Positions 41,405 to 54,064 of a stretch of DNA of 64,000 nt are shown here, piece after piece. The notes beneath the pieces were generated by a model. It saw only the letters and a program-made list of their open reading frames with translations. It made no database searches and was not told the DNA's origin. A program made the position numbers and the translations under genes. Origin of the DNA: Bathynomus jamesi (lineage: Eukaryota > Arthropoda > Malacostraca > Isopoda > Cirolanidae); the NCBI GenBank assembly GCA_023014485.1, contig JAJOZX010001072.1:888001-952000 (forward strand), written 5' to 3'. How positions within the stretch are numbered: the first letter of the stretch is position 1; each line of letters begins with the position of its first letter.

Positions 41405-42290
41405 GGATATATGAAGCAATGAAGCAACAGAGGTTTCAAAGTTTTATCATACCCGTTGCCTGTGATACGTACCAACGACCTTTATCAAGTTCAGTGATAA
41501 CAGGGTTCACCATATGTCTTTCAAGAATATGTACAGTACGCATAAAATGGTTAATGAATTACTTATTGGCATTGGGGAGCTCTATTTGAGAAAAAACGTG
41601 CCATACTGCTCAACTTTGGGTGATAAACAGTATTCGTCACTAAATTCTAATAAAAACTAACACAACCCTTTAGCTATAATTTCACTACTCACCTCGTCGT
41701 GGGATACGTGGATATAATAATATAAATATTTTAAGCTGTCCGTGATCACAAAATTTGCGTTTAGCATCACATGTGTGTACTCGGTGAAGTGCAACATAAT
41801 GTAATACGGTTTGTCGTGCCCTTCTTCAATGAGTTTCACGATCCACAATCTCTGCTTTTCTTCAGCAAATCTTGGCTCTTTCACACGACACTGTACGTAC
41901 TCCTTAACAAAGCGCAAACTCACAACATACTCCATTACGTCTTTTGCATTACGGTAGTTTATGCTCTCATCAGAAAATTCATGAAGTATTTGAGCTTCCT
42001 GCTCGCACAGCTTCACGCGATTTAGGCTGGTCTTAAATCTCTCAAAAGACGTTTGACTAGAAGATCTTTGAATGTTCACCACATCTGTAGACTTAGGTGA
42101 GTACCATTTCAGGAATGTAGAGCATGCAATATCAGCGGCCGCCATCGTTATTTTTTTTCGTCTGCACGAAAATTCTTCAATAGGTAAAAGATACGTCTGA
42201 GAGTCAAGGCTTGCTATGGTCAACTGAACATGCCAGGAGGAGATGTATTCGTTCATATGGTTTCGTAGCCGGAGTCGCGTGACACCCTTT
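41405..42290 (-). pseudogene. Unknown protein of the Polinton/adintovirus-like element
   Basis: The main frame runs from about 42290 to 41657 on the minus strand, with WHVQLTIASLDSQ, ADIACSTFLKWYSP, FVKEYVQCRVKEP and YYIMLHFTEYTHVMLNA. After a stop, protein-like sequence continues in other frames to about 41405 (ending RTVHILERHMVNPVI and YVSQATGMIKL). The apparent repetitive start from (AC)n at 42340 is not part of the protein. No known family was recognised. It lies on the same strand as the polymerase. Confidence 0.4.
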
Positions 42291-42330
42291 TTATTGGTGC
42301 GCACTATACAGTGAGCATAGCTTAGATTTT

Positions 42331-42367
<37 letters not shown>

Positions 42368-42510
42368 GGAGAAAATGAAACGCTAACTGAAATATAATTT
42401 ATTTAAAACACACGTAATAAATAGAAAAATAAATAAACTGTAAAATATCGTCAACGCGTAAATAGACTCTAAAACAAACCATACATTAAAACTCTAAAAC
42501 AAACCATACT

Positions 42511-42785
42511 AATATCGCTAAAAACTTCTTTACGTTTAAAGTAATTGATAAATGGAATAATCTTCCCGCGTCAGTCGTTCATTCTACCAGCGTTAATATG
42601 TTTAAGAACCGTTTAGATAGGCATTTTAAAAATATTAACGTTGTTTAAAATAAAAAAAAAATTAGTCACAGGAACTCTGGGGGTGGTGGTCGAGGATGAG
42701 TCTGTTGACGATTAATGCCAGCTTGTGACATGCCAGCGTGTGATGCCACCAATAAAATTAAAAAAAAAAAAATTAGACTAACATG
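42511..42785 (+). mobile_element. 3' end of a CR1/Jockey-like non-LTR retrotransposon
   Basis: 42511-42648 (plus) encodes DKWNNLPASVV and SVNMFKNRFDRHF followed by a stop, a tail typical of CR1/Jockey-like reverse transcriptases. An AATAAA signal and an A-run end it near 42775. It is severely 5'-truncated and is inserted between decayed Polinton-like genes. Confidence 0.65.
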
Positions 42786-43270
42786 AACGTAGATGTAGCT
42801 CGTAGAGTAAACTAACCCACTTTTTGTTTAACTTTACCTACTTTTTTTTTTCTTATCCTCTTCTTACTTTGCATGTCTGTAACTCTCTTTTCTTGCATGT
42901 CTGTAGTTTGCATGGTATGACTGTGAGTTAAGACTGTGTTTTCATGGTTTGTAAGCGTTCATATTTTACTTCTTTTCATCTTTCACCCCTCTCCTATTCT
43001 CTCCGACTATTTTTCTGACTTGTCGGCAGTGGCCGGCGGATGATGATCGTGAATCTTTTTTTTCTTTTTCTGAATGAATGTTAACCCACGAATGATAGGT
43101 GTTGCTCCTTACTTAACCCCTTATTCTCTTCTCTTCTCTTAACCCCCTACTCTTTCCTTTCTCTCGGGCTAACCTTAGAGTGGATCTTAGAGTCTTTGTT
43201 AGCCTTAGCTTCGGTAGATCTGTAGATAACAAATATTCAAGCCTCACGGTATCCAAAGGGAACAGTGTCG
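42786..43270. other. Spacer between Polinton-like genes
   Basis: T- and C-rich DNA with no recognised gene. Decayed polymerase C-terminal sequence may extend to about 43150 on the minus strand. Confidence 0.4.
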
Positions 43271-45587
43271 TAGGTGCCAGGTAACTAATATCTTTTCGTG
43301 AAGGTGTTACGACACACCTTTGTTCCCCTAAATTCCTTCACGCCTCCCAACTTCTGTACCCGGAAGTTATGAACTTCTACAACCAGGTGGGATGGTTGGT
43401 CACCCTCATTTTCATCTCCTTCCCAGCTCACTAGCTCTTTGAGCGAATTAAAGTTAACGATCTGGCGATTTGCATAGTTAAGAGTGATCTCTTTAGCCTT
43501 CACGATGTATTTGAACTCATCACCAACCCTCACACGTACCCCGTAAGTTTTTGGCCGAGTGGAAACAAAAGAATCGGCGTAGGCGCTATCTCCATACTCA
43601 TCCTTGATCTCGTCAGTCAACTCTCCCAGGAATTCGGCAATTGGAGGCATATATTCACCTTCACTCTCCGTGAATATCACACTATCTCTATCTGCGTACA
43701 GAACCCTCCTGCCAAGAGATCAGACACCAAAGTTTGATGCATGCGTACTGTTGTGAAACTTGCTACAGGTATATGTGACACGTGACGTATCCGTAGACAT
43801 TTTTGTTCTGTTGTACCTTATTATGTAAAAGTTGCCACATTCACGATCTCCACGACTTCTTTATCGATAGCGTTTGCGTAGTCCCACACTTCATTATAAC
43901 TTCGAGTTAGATGGACGTTTCCCTTGTCTGTATTCTGGGAAAATTTCTCCCAAAGCCTATTTAAACAACTTTTCACTAAAGCGCTTGCCAGAGTTTCGCA
44001 CAATCTGGTCCCGCTCAAGCTGTATACTTTCACGATCGCGGTAACGCTGGATATATGCTGTTTTTTTCAAAAAAGTTTTTATATACCGTGTGAAAAGGTT
44101 GGGAAGCTTCTGGAACCTCCACACCTCATAAATCTTCAATATTCTGTACCCGTGACGAAGGGTCAGGGCTAGCTCAGGACTTGTATAAACGCCTCTGATC
44201 TTCCTCTGATTGAGTGTATGGTTACAGACCTCACTGTTAGCCTCTGCACACTTCACGCACAGGGGAAACATGAGTTTATGATCTATAACAACGGGCAAGA
44301 TTGGCATCCATAAGTCGCGAGGGGGGGGGGAGTACATCTACGAAAGAAGCGCCAAAGTAGTTCTCGTTCAAATTAGCTGAGAACTCCTCGATGGTAGGCA
44401 GGATTGGACCCACGACTTTTTCAGCTGCGCCTACGGGGTACGGGTTGTTCTTCATCAAGTAAGGATATAATGAGTAGAAATCGCAGTAATGAATCTTTAC
44501 CCGTTCCGTAGCTGGAAAGTATAGTTTGAAGGGGTTTGTACGTCCTCCAAACAAATTATCGCCGTATTTAAGGGGGTCCAGCACCACCATACGTTTCATA
44601 GCCCTTATTTCTTTCTTCGGCCTCCATCCAGGCGTCATATTCGTGTTCCCACAAAATCTTGTAAGTGAATTGGAAGCTAAAAGTTGGTCGCGTGTACAGG
44701 TCCATGCGAGACTGTCAGCAGGGGATCTGCCATGGATATCTCCTATGATACCACACTCAGGACGACGCCCAATGATCTTGATTGCCACTTCTCCCGTGTT
44801 GCGCGCATGTTTTATGTATTCGCTTGTCTGTTATTGTATGTGTGTGAGCCAGTAAATAGTCTTATACCGATAACTGCGCGTTTCGGGGAATGACCTCTTT
44901 TAGAGGTTTGAAAGCATACTCTAAGTACGCGTACGTCATTCACACAATAACGTTCATATTCATACGCTATACTGTAAGGATTATCTTCATTAAATCTGTT
45001 GTAGTAGCGCTCAAAGTCTTCACGGTCGCTTGCATTCATGCTGTCATAGTTAAAGTAATGTTTGGGTGGTGGTATTCCTCCGTAATTTAAAGTGTCGCCG
45101 TTGAGGAATGTGTAAGGGAAGTACCCTTTTGAAACTTCAGCGTCTCCACTCATCACCTTGGGTAGCTTAGCTAATTTACAAGGTGTAAATAACAGTGTGT
45201 CTTTAAACTGGACATTTCCTCTTATCTGCATCTGTATAAGCTTGTTTCCTCTTTTCAAAGGTTCACCTGTAAATATCTCTGAGGATTCGTGCTCAAGCAG
45301 TTCCTTATAAAGAAATTGTGTGTCAAACTTTGCTGCGTTATGCGCAAGAATATATAATGATTTTTTTTTAATTGGTCCGCTAGCTTGACAACATAGTCCA
45401 CAAAGAGTTTCACTGGGGTGTCGCTTGCAGTCATCTTAAAATTGTTTGTTTGTTTACCACATTTGTTTACCACATTTACGGCACTATCACAATCAATGTT
45501 CATACACTCGTCACGGATAGTCTGGCTTACAAGTAGGTGAGGGATAACCTCTTTGGTTTCTGGGTTTGTATATGTCTCGTTGTCATA

Positions 45588-46946
45588 CAGGGTGGGGCAC
45601 GGGAACCAAGTGTTTTTGGAATAATCAGGAAAATGATATTTATTTTTGTAAAGAAAATATATTGGTAGAACAACATTCGTAAGAACATAGCATTTCATGT
45701 CATAATAATCATGTACCGAAAATTATATCTGGCATATGATGTCCTTGGCCGTCGACGCATTGTTGAAGGCGTTTACGAAAATTGGCCTCCACTCTTCCCA
45801 GCAGGTCTCTGTTGATTTGGATGATTTGTTGACGGATCGCTTCCTTCAATGCATCTAATGTACGGGGCTTGTCCTCGTAGACACGTGACTTGAGGTACCC
45901 CCATAGAAAGAAGTCACATGTGGACAAGTCAGGGGACCGAGGGGGCCATGCAATGTCACCAAATCTCGAAATGAGATGGTTGGGAAACAGGGGGCGAAGA
46001 ACAGCCATTGACGCTCTGGCGGTGTGGCGTGGCCCCATCTTGCTGAAACCACAAATGTCGACGAGCAATACGCCTTCTTCGTAACTCAGGGATGAAAAAG
46101 GTGTTCACCATCTCAATGTAACGCCCAGATGTTATGGTAACGGTAACCCCATTTTGTTCGAAGAAATAGGGACCGATGACGCCAAAGTTTCCCACCGCGC
46201 ACCAAACTGTAACCTTAGGGCTATGCAGCGGTTTTTCATGGAGTTGTCGCGGATTTTCAGCAGCCCAATACCGACAGTTTTGATTGTTGACGGCCCCATT
46301 AAGGTGGAAATGGGCTTCATCACTCATTACCACCATCATGTTTTCATTCTGCTCATAAAGTGCAAGCATTTCCTGTGCAAAATTCAGTCGTTGGGGGCAA
46401 TCGTTTACATTCAATTCCTGCACCATCGCTAACTTGTATGGGTGAAAATGTAATTCTTCATGCAAAATCCGTCTAACAGTACGATTGCTGATTCCGAGTG
46501 CAGCTGAATGTCTCCGAGCAGAGCGGCCTGGGCTTTGCAACATCGCTTGTCTGACCCTTTCAACGTTCTCTGGAGTACGCACAGTGCGTTGCGGCCCCTT
46601 CGGTTTTGTTTTCATTATTGAGCCTCCTGTTCGAAGATTGTTAACCCAACGTAAGATTGTGTCACGAGCGGGAACAGAGTCATTTCGATGAATGTTGAAT
46701 CTGCGGCGAAACGCACGCTGAACTGCTGTCACTGACTCGCCACTCCTAACAAAATGATCATACGCGAACATGCGGTGTTCTAACGTCCACTGCTCCATGA
46801 TGGCACCTGAAAGATAAAGGTGAGTGTTAGTTAAAGTTAAATGCTATGAACCCAGGAATGGAATGCTACCTACCGCACGCCCCTCCCATTCCTAATGGCC
46901 GATTACTAGCTATTCAAAAAACACTTGATTCCCGTGCCCCACCCTA
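45588..46946 (-). mobile_element. Mariner-superfamily transposon inside the DNA polymerase gene
   Basis: Ends CAGGGTGGGGCACGGGAA and TAGGGTGGGGCACGGGAA (complement of the right end), with TA on both sides. Removing 45588-46946 and one TA makes the polymerase frame continuous across VYYDNE, which confirms the exact limits. Confidence 0.9.
45709..46798 (-). pseudogene. Mariner-superfamily transposase, one frameshift
   Basis: The ATG at 46798 gives an N-terminal helix-turn-helix (YDHFVRSGESVTAVQRAFRR, ILRWVNNLR) and a second HTH (RHSAALGISNRTVRRILHE). The catalytic domain has VVMSDEAHFHLNG (first aspartate), WFQQDGATPH (second) and, in the next frame, WPPRSPDLSTCDFFLWG (third). One frameshift lies between the second and third aspartate near 46035. 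After it, 45709 onward gives the C terminus. Spacing between the last two aspartates is about 36 residues across the shift. Otherwise intact, so a young copy. Confidence 0.85.
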
Positions 46947-49182
46947 TAGTATACAGTTATGCAAGGATTATTTTTAGGCTTGGTATCTTTCATAGAAAAA
47001 ACATGCTTTACACCATCCGCCTTAGATTTCTCATAGCATGTACAGTATTACAGCGAATTTAATCACACATGTGCTCGAATTTTCCCCAACTGTCCATCAT
47101 ATGAAACATGCCGCACTCTCAAATTTTCATTTTCTTGCACGTCCCATTTGATTTATGGAAATCAAAACAGAAATGATTGAAAAACGTGCGTCTACACACA
47201 TTATAGTCCCTTTTCTCGGTTTCAACTACTCGACTTTCACATTTGGGGCTTTTAAACTGCTCGCAAACCATGTGACAATGGTTTGCGAGCAGTGTTTTAC
47301 TATATCATCCATGAACTCGAGACACCCCTTACAGGAATCATGGTGCCTGCCATACAGCTTTTATCATAACTCGCGTAAAGAGTCCTTATATTGCGAATGG
47401 GGATGGGTGGGAGTACGTTGTCCCCGACAAACCTAAAATGAGTAGAGGTTTTGTATGATCTCTCACACAGCTTTCAAAAACATATACAGTCCTACGATGA
47501 TCATCCAATCCAAATACAACTATACGCACACCCATTTCCTGTTCTAACCTTCTCAGCTCTTCAGGCCCCATATCACAGTCAAATTCGAGTCTGCAGTCTG
47601 TGAAACGTTTACGTGCACACTGTACAACCGTCGGCAACCAAATTTTTTTCCCAACTGTATCTACCACAGTAAACATATGAGCCAAGATTATTGTCATAAA
47701 GCCTCAACCGTGACCGAGATTTGTGTGGTTTCTAAATATTTGATAACTGTCAAAGTTAAGTGTATAAGGTTGGCCGTATGTCCCGCAACACGGAAAACGT
47801 GGTCTATATCGATCGTGAAGTTATCCATGTTAAATTCGGTACTGCTTTGAGCGGCATGCATTATACGCCCCAAAATGTACTCTACATCTTCGGCAGCCAG
47901 ACGTCTGTAGGGTATTACTACCCAAAAATCGTCTCTATCTCCATCATCTGCCCCGAACTCGAGGCACAGCCTCGTCCTGGCTTCACGCCCCTCCCTGTTT
48001 TGAAGGGAAAACTCCATAATACGCTCAACTAGGCGCCGCAGTCCATGTTCAACACCATTGTTATACATGGTTCGCGGATCGACGCTGACTACGTAGCGGT
48101 TTCTAGTCAGGGTCGGGGTAGAAGTGACGTTGCGCACCAGTTCGAATCGAGGTGGAGGGCACAGCGGGAGGCGATATTGAATAGGAATAAATGGGTACAG
48201 TTTTATTTGTAGAAGGTGCTACTCCATAATTAACAGGCCTTGCAAACAAAATAGTTAGTGACTCAAATAAGCTTCCTTCCCTTCTCTGAGAATCCTAGCA
48301 TATATATTATCAGGTCCAGCAGCTTTATTTGACTTCAATGTATGAATCACTTGCCTAACACCATCCTTCCTTATATAAATTTTATCAAGAATGCCTGAGT
48401 TTACAGAATCTAAAGAATTAAAATCAAAGTTATTAAAATTTTCTTCAGTAAAAACAGAGCTAAAATAATCATTAAAAATACCAACAATATCCTAATCATT
48501 TTCATATCCTTTCATGTTGAGCCAATTGTATCATTTTTTTTTTGTTATTTGTAAAAACTAAAAATTTCTTTGGATGTCTATTGCTATATCTAGCTAGATT
48601 TATTGCACTTTGCTTTTTGCTGTTCTTAATCAAACTTTGCCTACCAATCCCAATTAATCTTTTACCAGCTTTCACCTTCAAAACTGCCATTTTCTCTAAC
48701 CAACTCATTGAAATTTTCGGCTATGAGTCATTCTCACTGAATCAACAGTTATGACTCACTGACTCCATTCCTAAGTGCATTCATCATAGAATACAGAACT
48801 CCTACCCAGCATCTCAAAAGAATTTATCCACCAGTAACTCAGTTTGTTGGAACTGCCATCCACTTATGATGTATGACTGGGCTGTGACAACATTTAAATG
48901 ACTTGAAACCAATCACAGGCAAGGGTGGTCCAATCATCATCCTTACATGATTACTGAGTGGTCATCCTCTGACTGTACACTAATACAGAATCTCGTGTCA
49001 GTTTGAGTCTGCCTTTCTGGAAATATAGTACTACTCATCTTCATTGATTTTTAGAAGAACTTGGAAACCCAATTCTACCTTCGGTAGTAAATGGTCTGGT
49101 TATTCTTTCTTAATGACTTCTCTCTTCACTGACCAATCTGACTGCCCAATTAGGCCTATATTGATGAACAGAGAATACTATA

Positions 49183-50822
49183 TATCGGGTGGCCCAAAAA
49201 AAACGCCTTGAGATTTGAACATCAATGATTTAAAAAATATGCAGTTCACACTTCCAAAATTTACAAAATTTTTACCTCAATCTATTGGTAAGCCATCATA
49301 AAAATTTCAGACCTCTACATAAAATACTTTTTCCACAGCTGAGGAGACAATGAGGTATGGTGAAAAAAACTAATATCCTAAATCCTAAATGTGTATAGTT
49401 GTACCTGACAACTATTCTAAGACTTGTAGTAGTTTCCTTAGCCCGTGGATAATCTGTTAGTCTCTGAAAAATGTCAGATGATATAGGCTACGCCGATCTT
49501 AAATATTGTTTTTTAAACTTACCCTTCAAATTATGGTTCTAACTAATGGTGAAAAAGCGGTGATTGAAAAGTGTTTCTTAGTGAAAAGATGGACTGGGGC
49601 AAGAATTCTGAGGGAATTTCCAGGAATAACTTGTAATGTTACGTCTGTGAAGAATAATTAAAAAAATTAAAGGAACCGGTTCGACGGCACGGAAGCGTGG
49701 AAGTGGTCGGCTTAAAACAGTTTACACTCAAGATAATATAGCAATGATCGAAATGATGAGCCTATCACAAGAGGATCGACCTGGGTCACACTGCTCTCAG
49801 AAGAAAATTGCAAGAAATTTAGGTATCAGTCGAAGTTCCATGCAAAGAATGAAGAGAACGGTAGGACTTAAAGCATTTAAAAGGATCCGTGTTTCAAGAC
49901 GCGACAGCAATGTAAGAGCTAAAAGGAAAATTCGTTGTAGAAAATTGCTTGGTAGATTTTCGTCCAATGTTAAAAAAAATAGTTTTTACAGATAAAAAAG
50001 ATTTCACCATCGAGATTGCTCGAAACTCCCGGAACGCTGTTGTTTATGGTTGGCGTAAGGAAGACATTTCTCCATCGAGACTTTACCACCAGACAAGTCG
50101 GTTTTCCAAAAAACTCATGGTATTAGCGGGTGTATCGTGGAATGGAAAGACAAAAATTCATTTCATTTCAGAAAATAAAAAAATTAATTCAGAAACCTAT
50201 GTAAATCTCTTAGATGAGAATCTTTTGCCTGATTGTCGGCGTCTGTATTATGAAACGATTTCACACTCCAACAAGATGGTGCTACAGCTCATACTAGCAA
50301 GTTCACACAGGATTATCTACAACAGAATGTAGCCAACTTCATTGGAAAAAACGACTGGCCCTCGCAATCACCTGATTGCAGTCCAATGGATTATTGCATA
50401 AGGAACACTCTAACAGAGAAGATTTATGAAGGCCAAACAGAAAAGTTTACAGAAATGCAATTAAAGAAAAAAATACTCGAATGTTGGGACAAAATAAATA
50501 ACATTAGCAGAAATCAGAAAATGTATCACGTCGTTGAAGAAAAGGTTAAAGTTTGTAAGCAGGACGGCGGACATATTGATCATATTTGTTGATAAGATGT
50601 GAATAATAAATTTTTTTCAGTTTATCATATTCGTTTTTTTCACCATACCTCATTGTTCCCTCAGCTGTGGAAAAAGTATTTTATGTAGAGGTCTGAAATT
50701 TTCATGAAAGATTATCAATAGGTTGCTGTAAAGATATATAAATTTTGGACGTGTGAACTACATATTTTTGAAGTTATTGATGTTCAAATTTCAAGGCGTT
50801 TTTTGGGGGGGGCCACCCGATA
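49183..50822 (+). mobile_element. Tc1/mariner-superfamily element with long TIRs
   Basis: The ends read TATATCGGGTGGCCC on both sides, and inverted repeats extend for roughly 190 bases (with GCCTTGA, CACAGCTGAGG and ATACCTCATTG segments), slightly diverged. The transposase gene lies inside on the plus strand. The target is TA-rich, so the exact duplication is ambiguous by two bases. Confidence 0.85.
49533..50592 (+). pseudogene. Tc1/mariner-superfamily transposase, multiple frameshifts
   Basis: From the ATG at 49533 the protein reads EKAVIEKCF and ILREFPGIT, then shifts. 49744-49995 carries a second HTH (QKKIARNLGISRSSMQRM). 49949-50332 carries the catalytic start, with FTDKKDF as the first aspartate. 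Another frame holds QQDGATAH (second aspartate) and SPDCSPMDY (third), then 50386-50592 to the stop. At least three frame changes make it inactive. It differs clearly from the mariner-like transposase at 45.7 kb, so a separate family. Confidence 0.8.
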
Positions 50823-52325
50823 TAACTTACCTAAAGCCACTTAGCTGTTACTAATAATAGGTTCGCAAAGCACAATTTTATTTTTAATCATTTTAACTAT
50901 GTCCTTATTCCACTACAAAGGTTTCCTAGTTTTGTTATCCCAAGTAGTTCTAAAGGGAATCCATCTATGCTGTATAGCCTTTAAATTTTTTTTGAAGCTA
51001 GCCTACATCTGAATAACATTTTCATTGGCAAATTCTATGGTCCACCTTATTGATTCTAACCATTCATAAAATTTTCTACTTCTGAAAAGTTACCTTTTCA
51101 AAAGCAAAGAACTAAATAATCATTGCTGAACAGATTCCTATTTAATTCAATCATAAAATTTATATGATGATGATCAGTATTTCCTAGTGACTCTCCTACT
51201 TTATTTAGTTCATTAATAACTTTGTAATCATTCGACAGAAGCAAATCTGAAAGTGATTGATCTGTAGTCCATTTACTTACAGACTGCATTAGAAAGTTAC
51301 CATTACAACATTCAATGAAGAAAGTCTTCTCTATTATCAACTTCTAAAACATTTCAGTCTCCTAGAATTAATGATCTATCATTATATCCTTTTTTCATAT
51401 TTCCTGAACTATATTATCATCAACTTCCTAAGTTTAGCTTGGAGGTCAGAGTAGGTACGAATTGACCCAACCCAGTTACCTCCACTCCCACTTTTTTTCC
51501 CCTTCAGAGTGTGCTTGCCTGAAAAAAAACCTGAAATATTTTTCTAAAAAGTTCCTTAAACTCTTTTATATACTTAACTTTTAGTCATATTTTTTATTTG
51601 ATTGATGATTAGGGACTATATCCACCCTTTTTCAAAATCAAAATATGTAGTAGTCCTTCTTTAATTTTTGTAAACTATTTGAGTACTTGTCAAGTTTGTG
51701 TAGAAATGAAAAAACTCGGATAGAAAAAGAAAAGTTCAATGAACCAATTTCAGTTACTGGAACACTGATTGGGGGTGATGGAAGTAGATGGCAAGCCAGG
51801 CAAGGACAGGGACAACCTCAGGATCAGATGAGGTTGAAGTTGAAAGTGATTCTCATTCTCTTGTGGAATTTTTAGAGATGTGTCTGTATCCATTCAGTTG
51901 TTTAGCTCAATTCTAAGCTACACTGTTCGCATTTCACTTTTGAAGAACTTTCAAGCTCTTAGTATTTTGTGAATGTTGAAGATTCGGATGGTCAGTTCTT
52001 AAGAAGTGCTAAACTTTATTATATGTAGGTTTTAAAAGCCCAGGATAAAGCTAAATAAAAAGTAATTTAGACCATAAAAGTTCAAGTTAACCGCAGAATT
52101 TTACATATAGCCTATTTAGAGATACAGTAATTTCAAATCCTTTCCACCCAGAGTGGAAAATTTATCCAGAAACACTTACTTTAGTTACTGTTCCAACAAC
52201 AGTATTTTATTCTAATAATCTCAAATCAATCATTATTTAATGAAATTTTATTGTACTTCAAGCTCCAAGGTATACAAATAATTTAAAAGAATGCAATGGC
52301 TGGAGCTGTAAATATACATATAATT
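50823..52325. other. Retrotransposon remnant and unassigned spacer
   Basis: 50823-51480 is the endonuclease part of the minus-strand retrotransposon. From about 51480 to 52325 nothing was recognised except the probable 3' UTR of the next minus-strand element (AATAAA near 52245 on that strand). Confidence 0.45.
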
Positions 52326-52336
52326 GCTGTTGTTGT

Positions 52337-54064
52337 TTAGCCGATCAGCCCACCCTGATCGAGCAAGCCGGCGGCACGCAGGTAACCGATCGCCCTCTCC
52401 GGAGTGGACCAGAGGTTCAGCGCACTAGTGATGTTGTGTTGTGTACGTTGTTGTGCTACAGCGGTATAGTCTGTCATAATGTGTTCAATTGTTTGTGGTG
52501 TGTCCTGGCACAGGTGGCAGGTGTCGTCTATGGAGTTGTCTAGTCTGTGTTTATATGTCCGTAAGTTGGGGTGATGTCCACATCGGAATCGTGCTAAGTT
52601 AACTCGATCCGATCTGCTCAGGCTGATCTCTGACCTGTTAATGGGTGGCGGCTTCGCACCTAGGACCGCATTCGGACCGAGTCGTGTCAGTGCTTTGTGG
52701 GTTAGGTGTGTGTGTATGTGTTTTCTGTACTGTGTGATGTCTGTGGGGCGTGGTATGGAATGGAGTATTTGGTTATAATGTCTCTCTGGTGTTACCTTAA
52801 TGGTGCGAGGTGTCGATGCATGATTGTACATGTATTGACAAGGGTGTTGTGGGTTAGTTGTCGCTGCTGCCATGAATTGTGTTCCCCTCATGTCTAAATG
52901 TTCCCTAACTTTCAGTATTTTAGTTTCTGTGTGCAGGTGTTCTATTGGTATTGTTTGAGTGCATCCTGTAATGATACGAAGTGTGTTGTTTTGTATTGTC
53001 TGTAAGGTGTTTATGTGTGTGTTTGAGATAATGGGTGCTCAGCATGGGCTAGCATAGTCCATAACTGAGCGAATATATTGTTTGTATATGAGTGATGTTG
53101 TTTCCTGCTGGTGTCCAAAGTTTGTGCCTGTTAGTACCCTAAGCATGTTAAGTCTTGATGTACATTTGTTTTTAATGTCCTGAATGTGGTTGCAAAAGAT
53201 AATGATGTGTTGTATGTGACCCCAAGTATTTTGGTCCTGTGAGTGTGTGGAATGTTGGTGTTGTTTAGTGTAAGCTGTGGAGTTACCTGGTGTTCTTTTG
53301 TGTTGCTTGTAAGCAAGGTGATGGTTGATTTTGTGGGCGCTACTTTGAGTCTATTGTGTGTGAGCCAGTCTTGTATACTGTTTATGTATGTTTGTAGGTT
53401 ATTTGTAGCGGTGTCGATGTTGTTGTGGGTGGATGTTAGAGTGATGTCATCTGCATATGATGATAAGGTAAGCTTGTTATCTATGGGTGTTAGAATGTCA
53501 TGCATGTATAAGTTGAAGAGTGTTGGTGAGAGAACAGAGCCTTGAGGGACCCCGTTCGGAAAAAGCTTGTTTTTGGATGACTTGCCATTAAATGTGACAT
53601 TTGAGTATCTTCTTCAAAGATAGTTGCTCAGCCACCTTTTGGTGTTATTGTGCATGTTTGTGTTCAGTATTTTGTTTATGAGAGGGAAGCGTTGGATAGC
53701 ATCAAATGCTTTACTAATGTCTATTGTTGCTAATAGTGTACGTTGAGCTGGTCGTCTGGAGTTGATGCCATCTATGATGTGCTGCGTTAGTGAGTAATGT
53801 CGTGGTTGAGTGGTGAGGTTTGAATCCATGTTGAGTAGGCGATAGTGGTATGTGTGGGTTGGTGATTTGTAAGATTAGTCTTTCTGTTACTTTGGAAGGT
53901 GTGCATAGTAAAGTAATGGGTCTATAGGAAGCTGGTTCTGTTGGATTTTTGTTTGGTTTGAGTAGTGTAATAATTTTACCTTGTTTCCATATGTTAGGAA
54001 TAATACAGTGTTGGTATGAATATGTGCTGATATTTGTGAGAGCTAGTATTCCTTGTGGGCCCAA
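52337..54064 (-). pseudogene. Reverse transcriptase and zinc knuckle of the Jockey-like element
   Basis: RT blocks: SYRPITLLCTPSKVTERLI, QHGFKPHHST, LLATIDISKAFDAI, then SSYADDITLTS with the catalytic aspartates, and KILGVTYNTSLSF. The C-terminal part (52891-52337) has RFRCGHHPNLRTY and CHLCQDTPQTIEHIM, a C-x2-C-x8-H knuckle whose last cysteine is replaced. Frames change between 53829, 53505 and 52891. The fingers and palm are all recognisable. Confidence 0.8.

Larger units (their letters stand above)
43271..48210 (-). pseudogene. Protein-primed family B DNA polymerase, Polinton/Maverick or adintovirus type
   Basis: Coding order on the minus strand: N-terminal region 48210-47386 (VVSVDPRTMYNNGVEHGL), a TE insertion at 45588-46946, and exonuclease motifs (AHNAAKFD near 45330, in a frame shifted at a poly-T run; YCVNDVRVL near 44890). 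Polymerase motif A is DFYSLYP near 44490, with a zinc-like CVKCAEANSEVCNH near 44230. Motif B is KSCLNRLWEKF near 43960 (usual NSLWGKF) and motif C is YADRDS near 43690 (usual YADTDS). At least four frame breaks are visible, including poly-T and poly-G runs. Such polymerases replicate linear DNA with a terminal protein. Both Polintons and adintoviruses carry this enzyme; without integrase, ATPase or capsid genes I cannot choose. Confidence 0.8.
48240..51480 (-). mobile_element. CR1/Jockey-like non-LTR retrotransposon fragment, split
   Basis: The minus-strand endonuclease end at about 51460-50990 reads LILGD then a stop in place of F, NREDF-like, LSDLLLSND and VGESLGNTDHH. The linker and RT start are at 48708-48260 (YSNRHPKKF, NYFSSVFTEENF-like, KAAGPDNI). 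A mariner-like element at 49183-50822 separates the halves. The RT catalytic box is missing because the fragment stops at the decayed polymerase border near 48230. Several stops and shifts are present. Confidence 0.7.

Noticed and set aside
42290..42364. Start of the 41657-42364 frame as a Cys-Val repeat protein
   Set aside because: The repetitive start is an (AC)n microsatellite read in frame; the protein-like part begins downstream.
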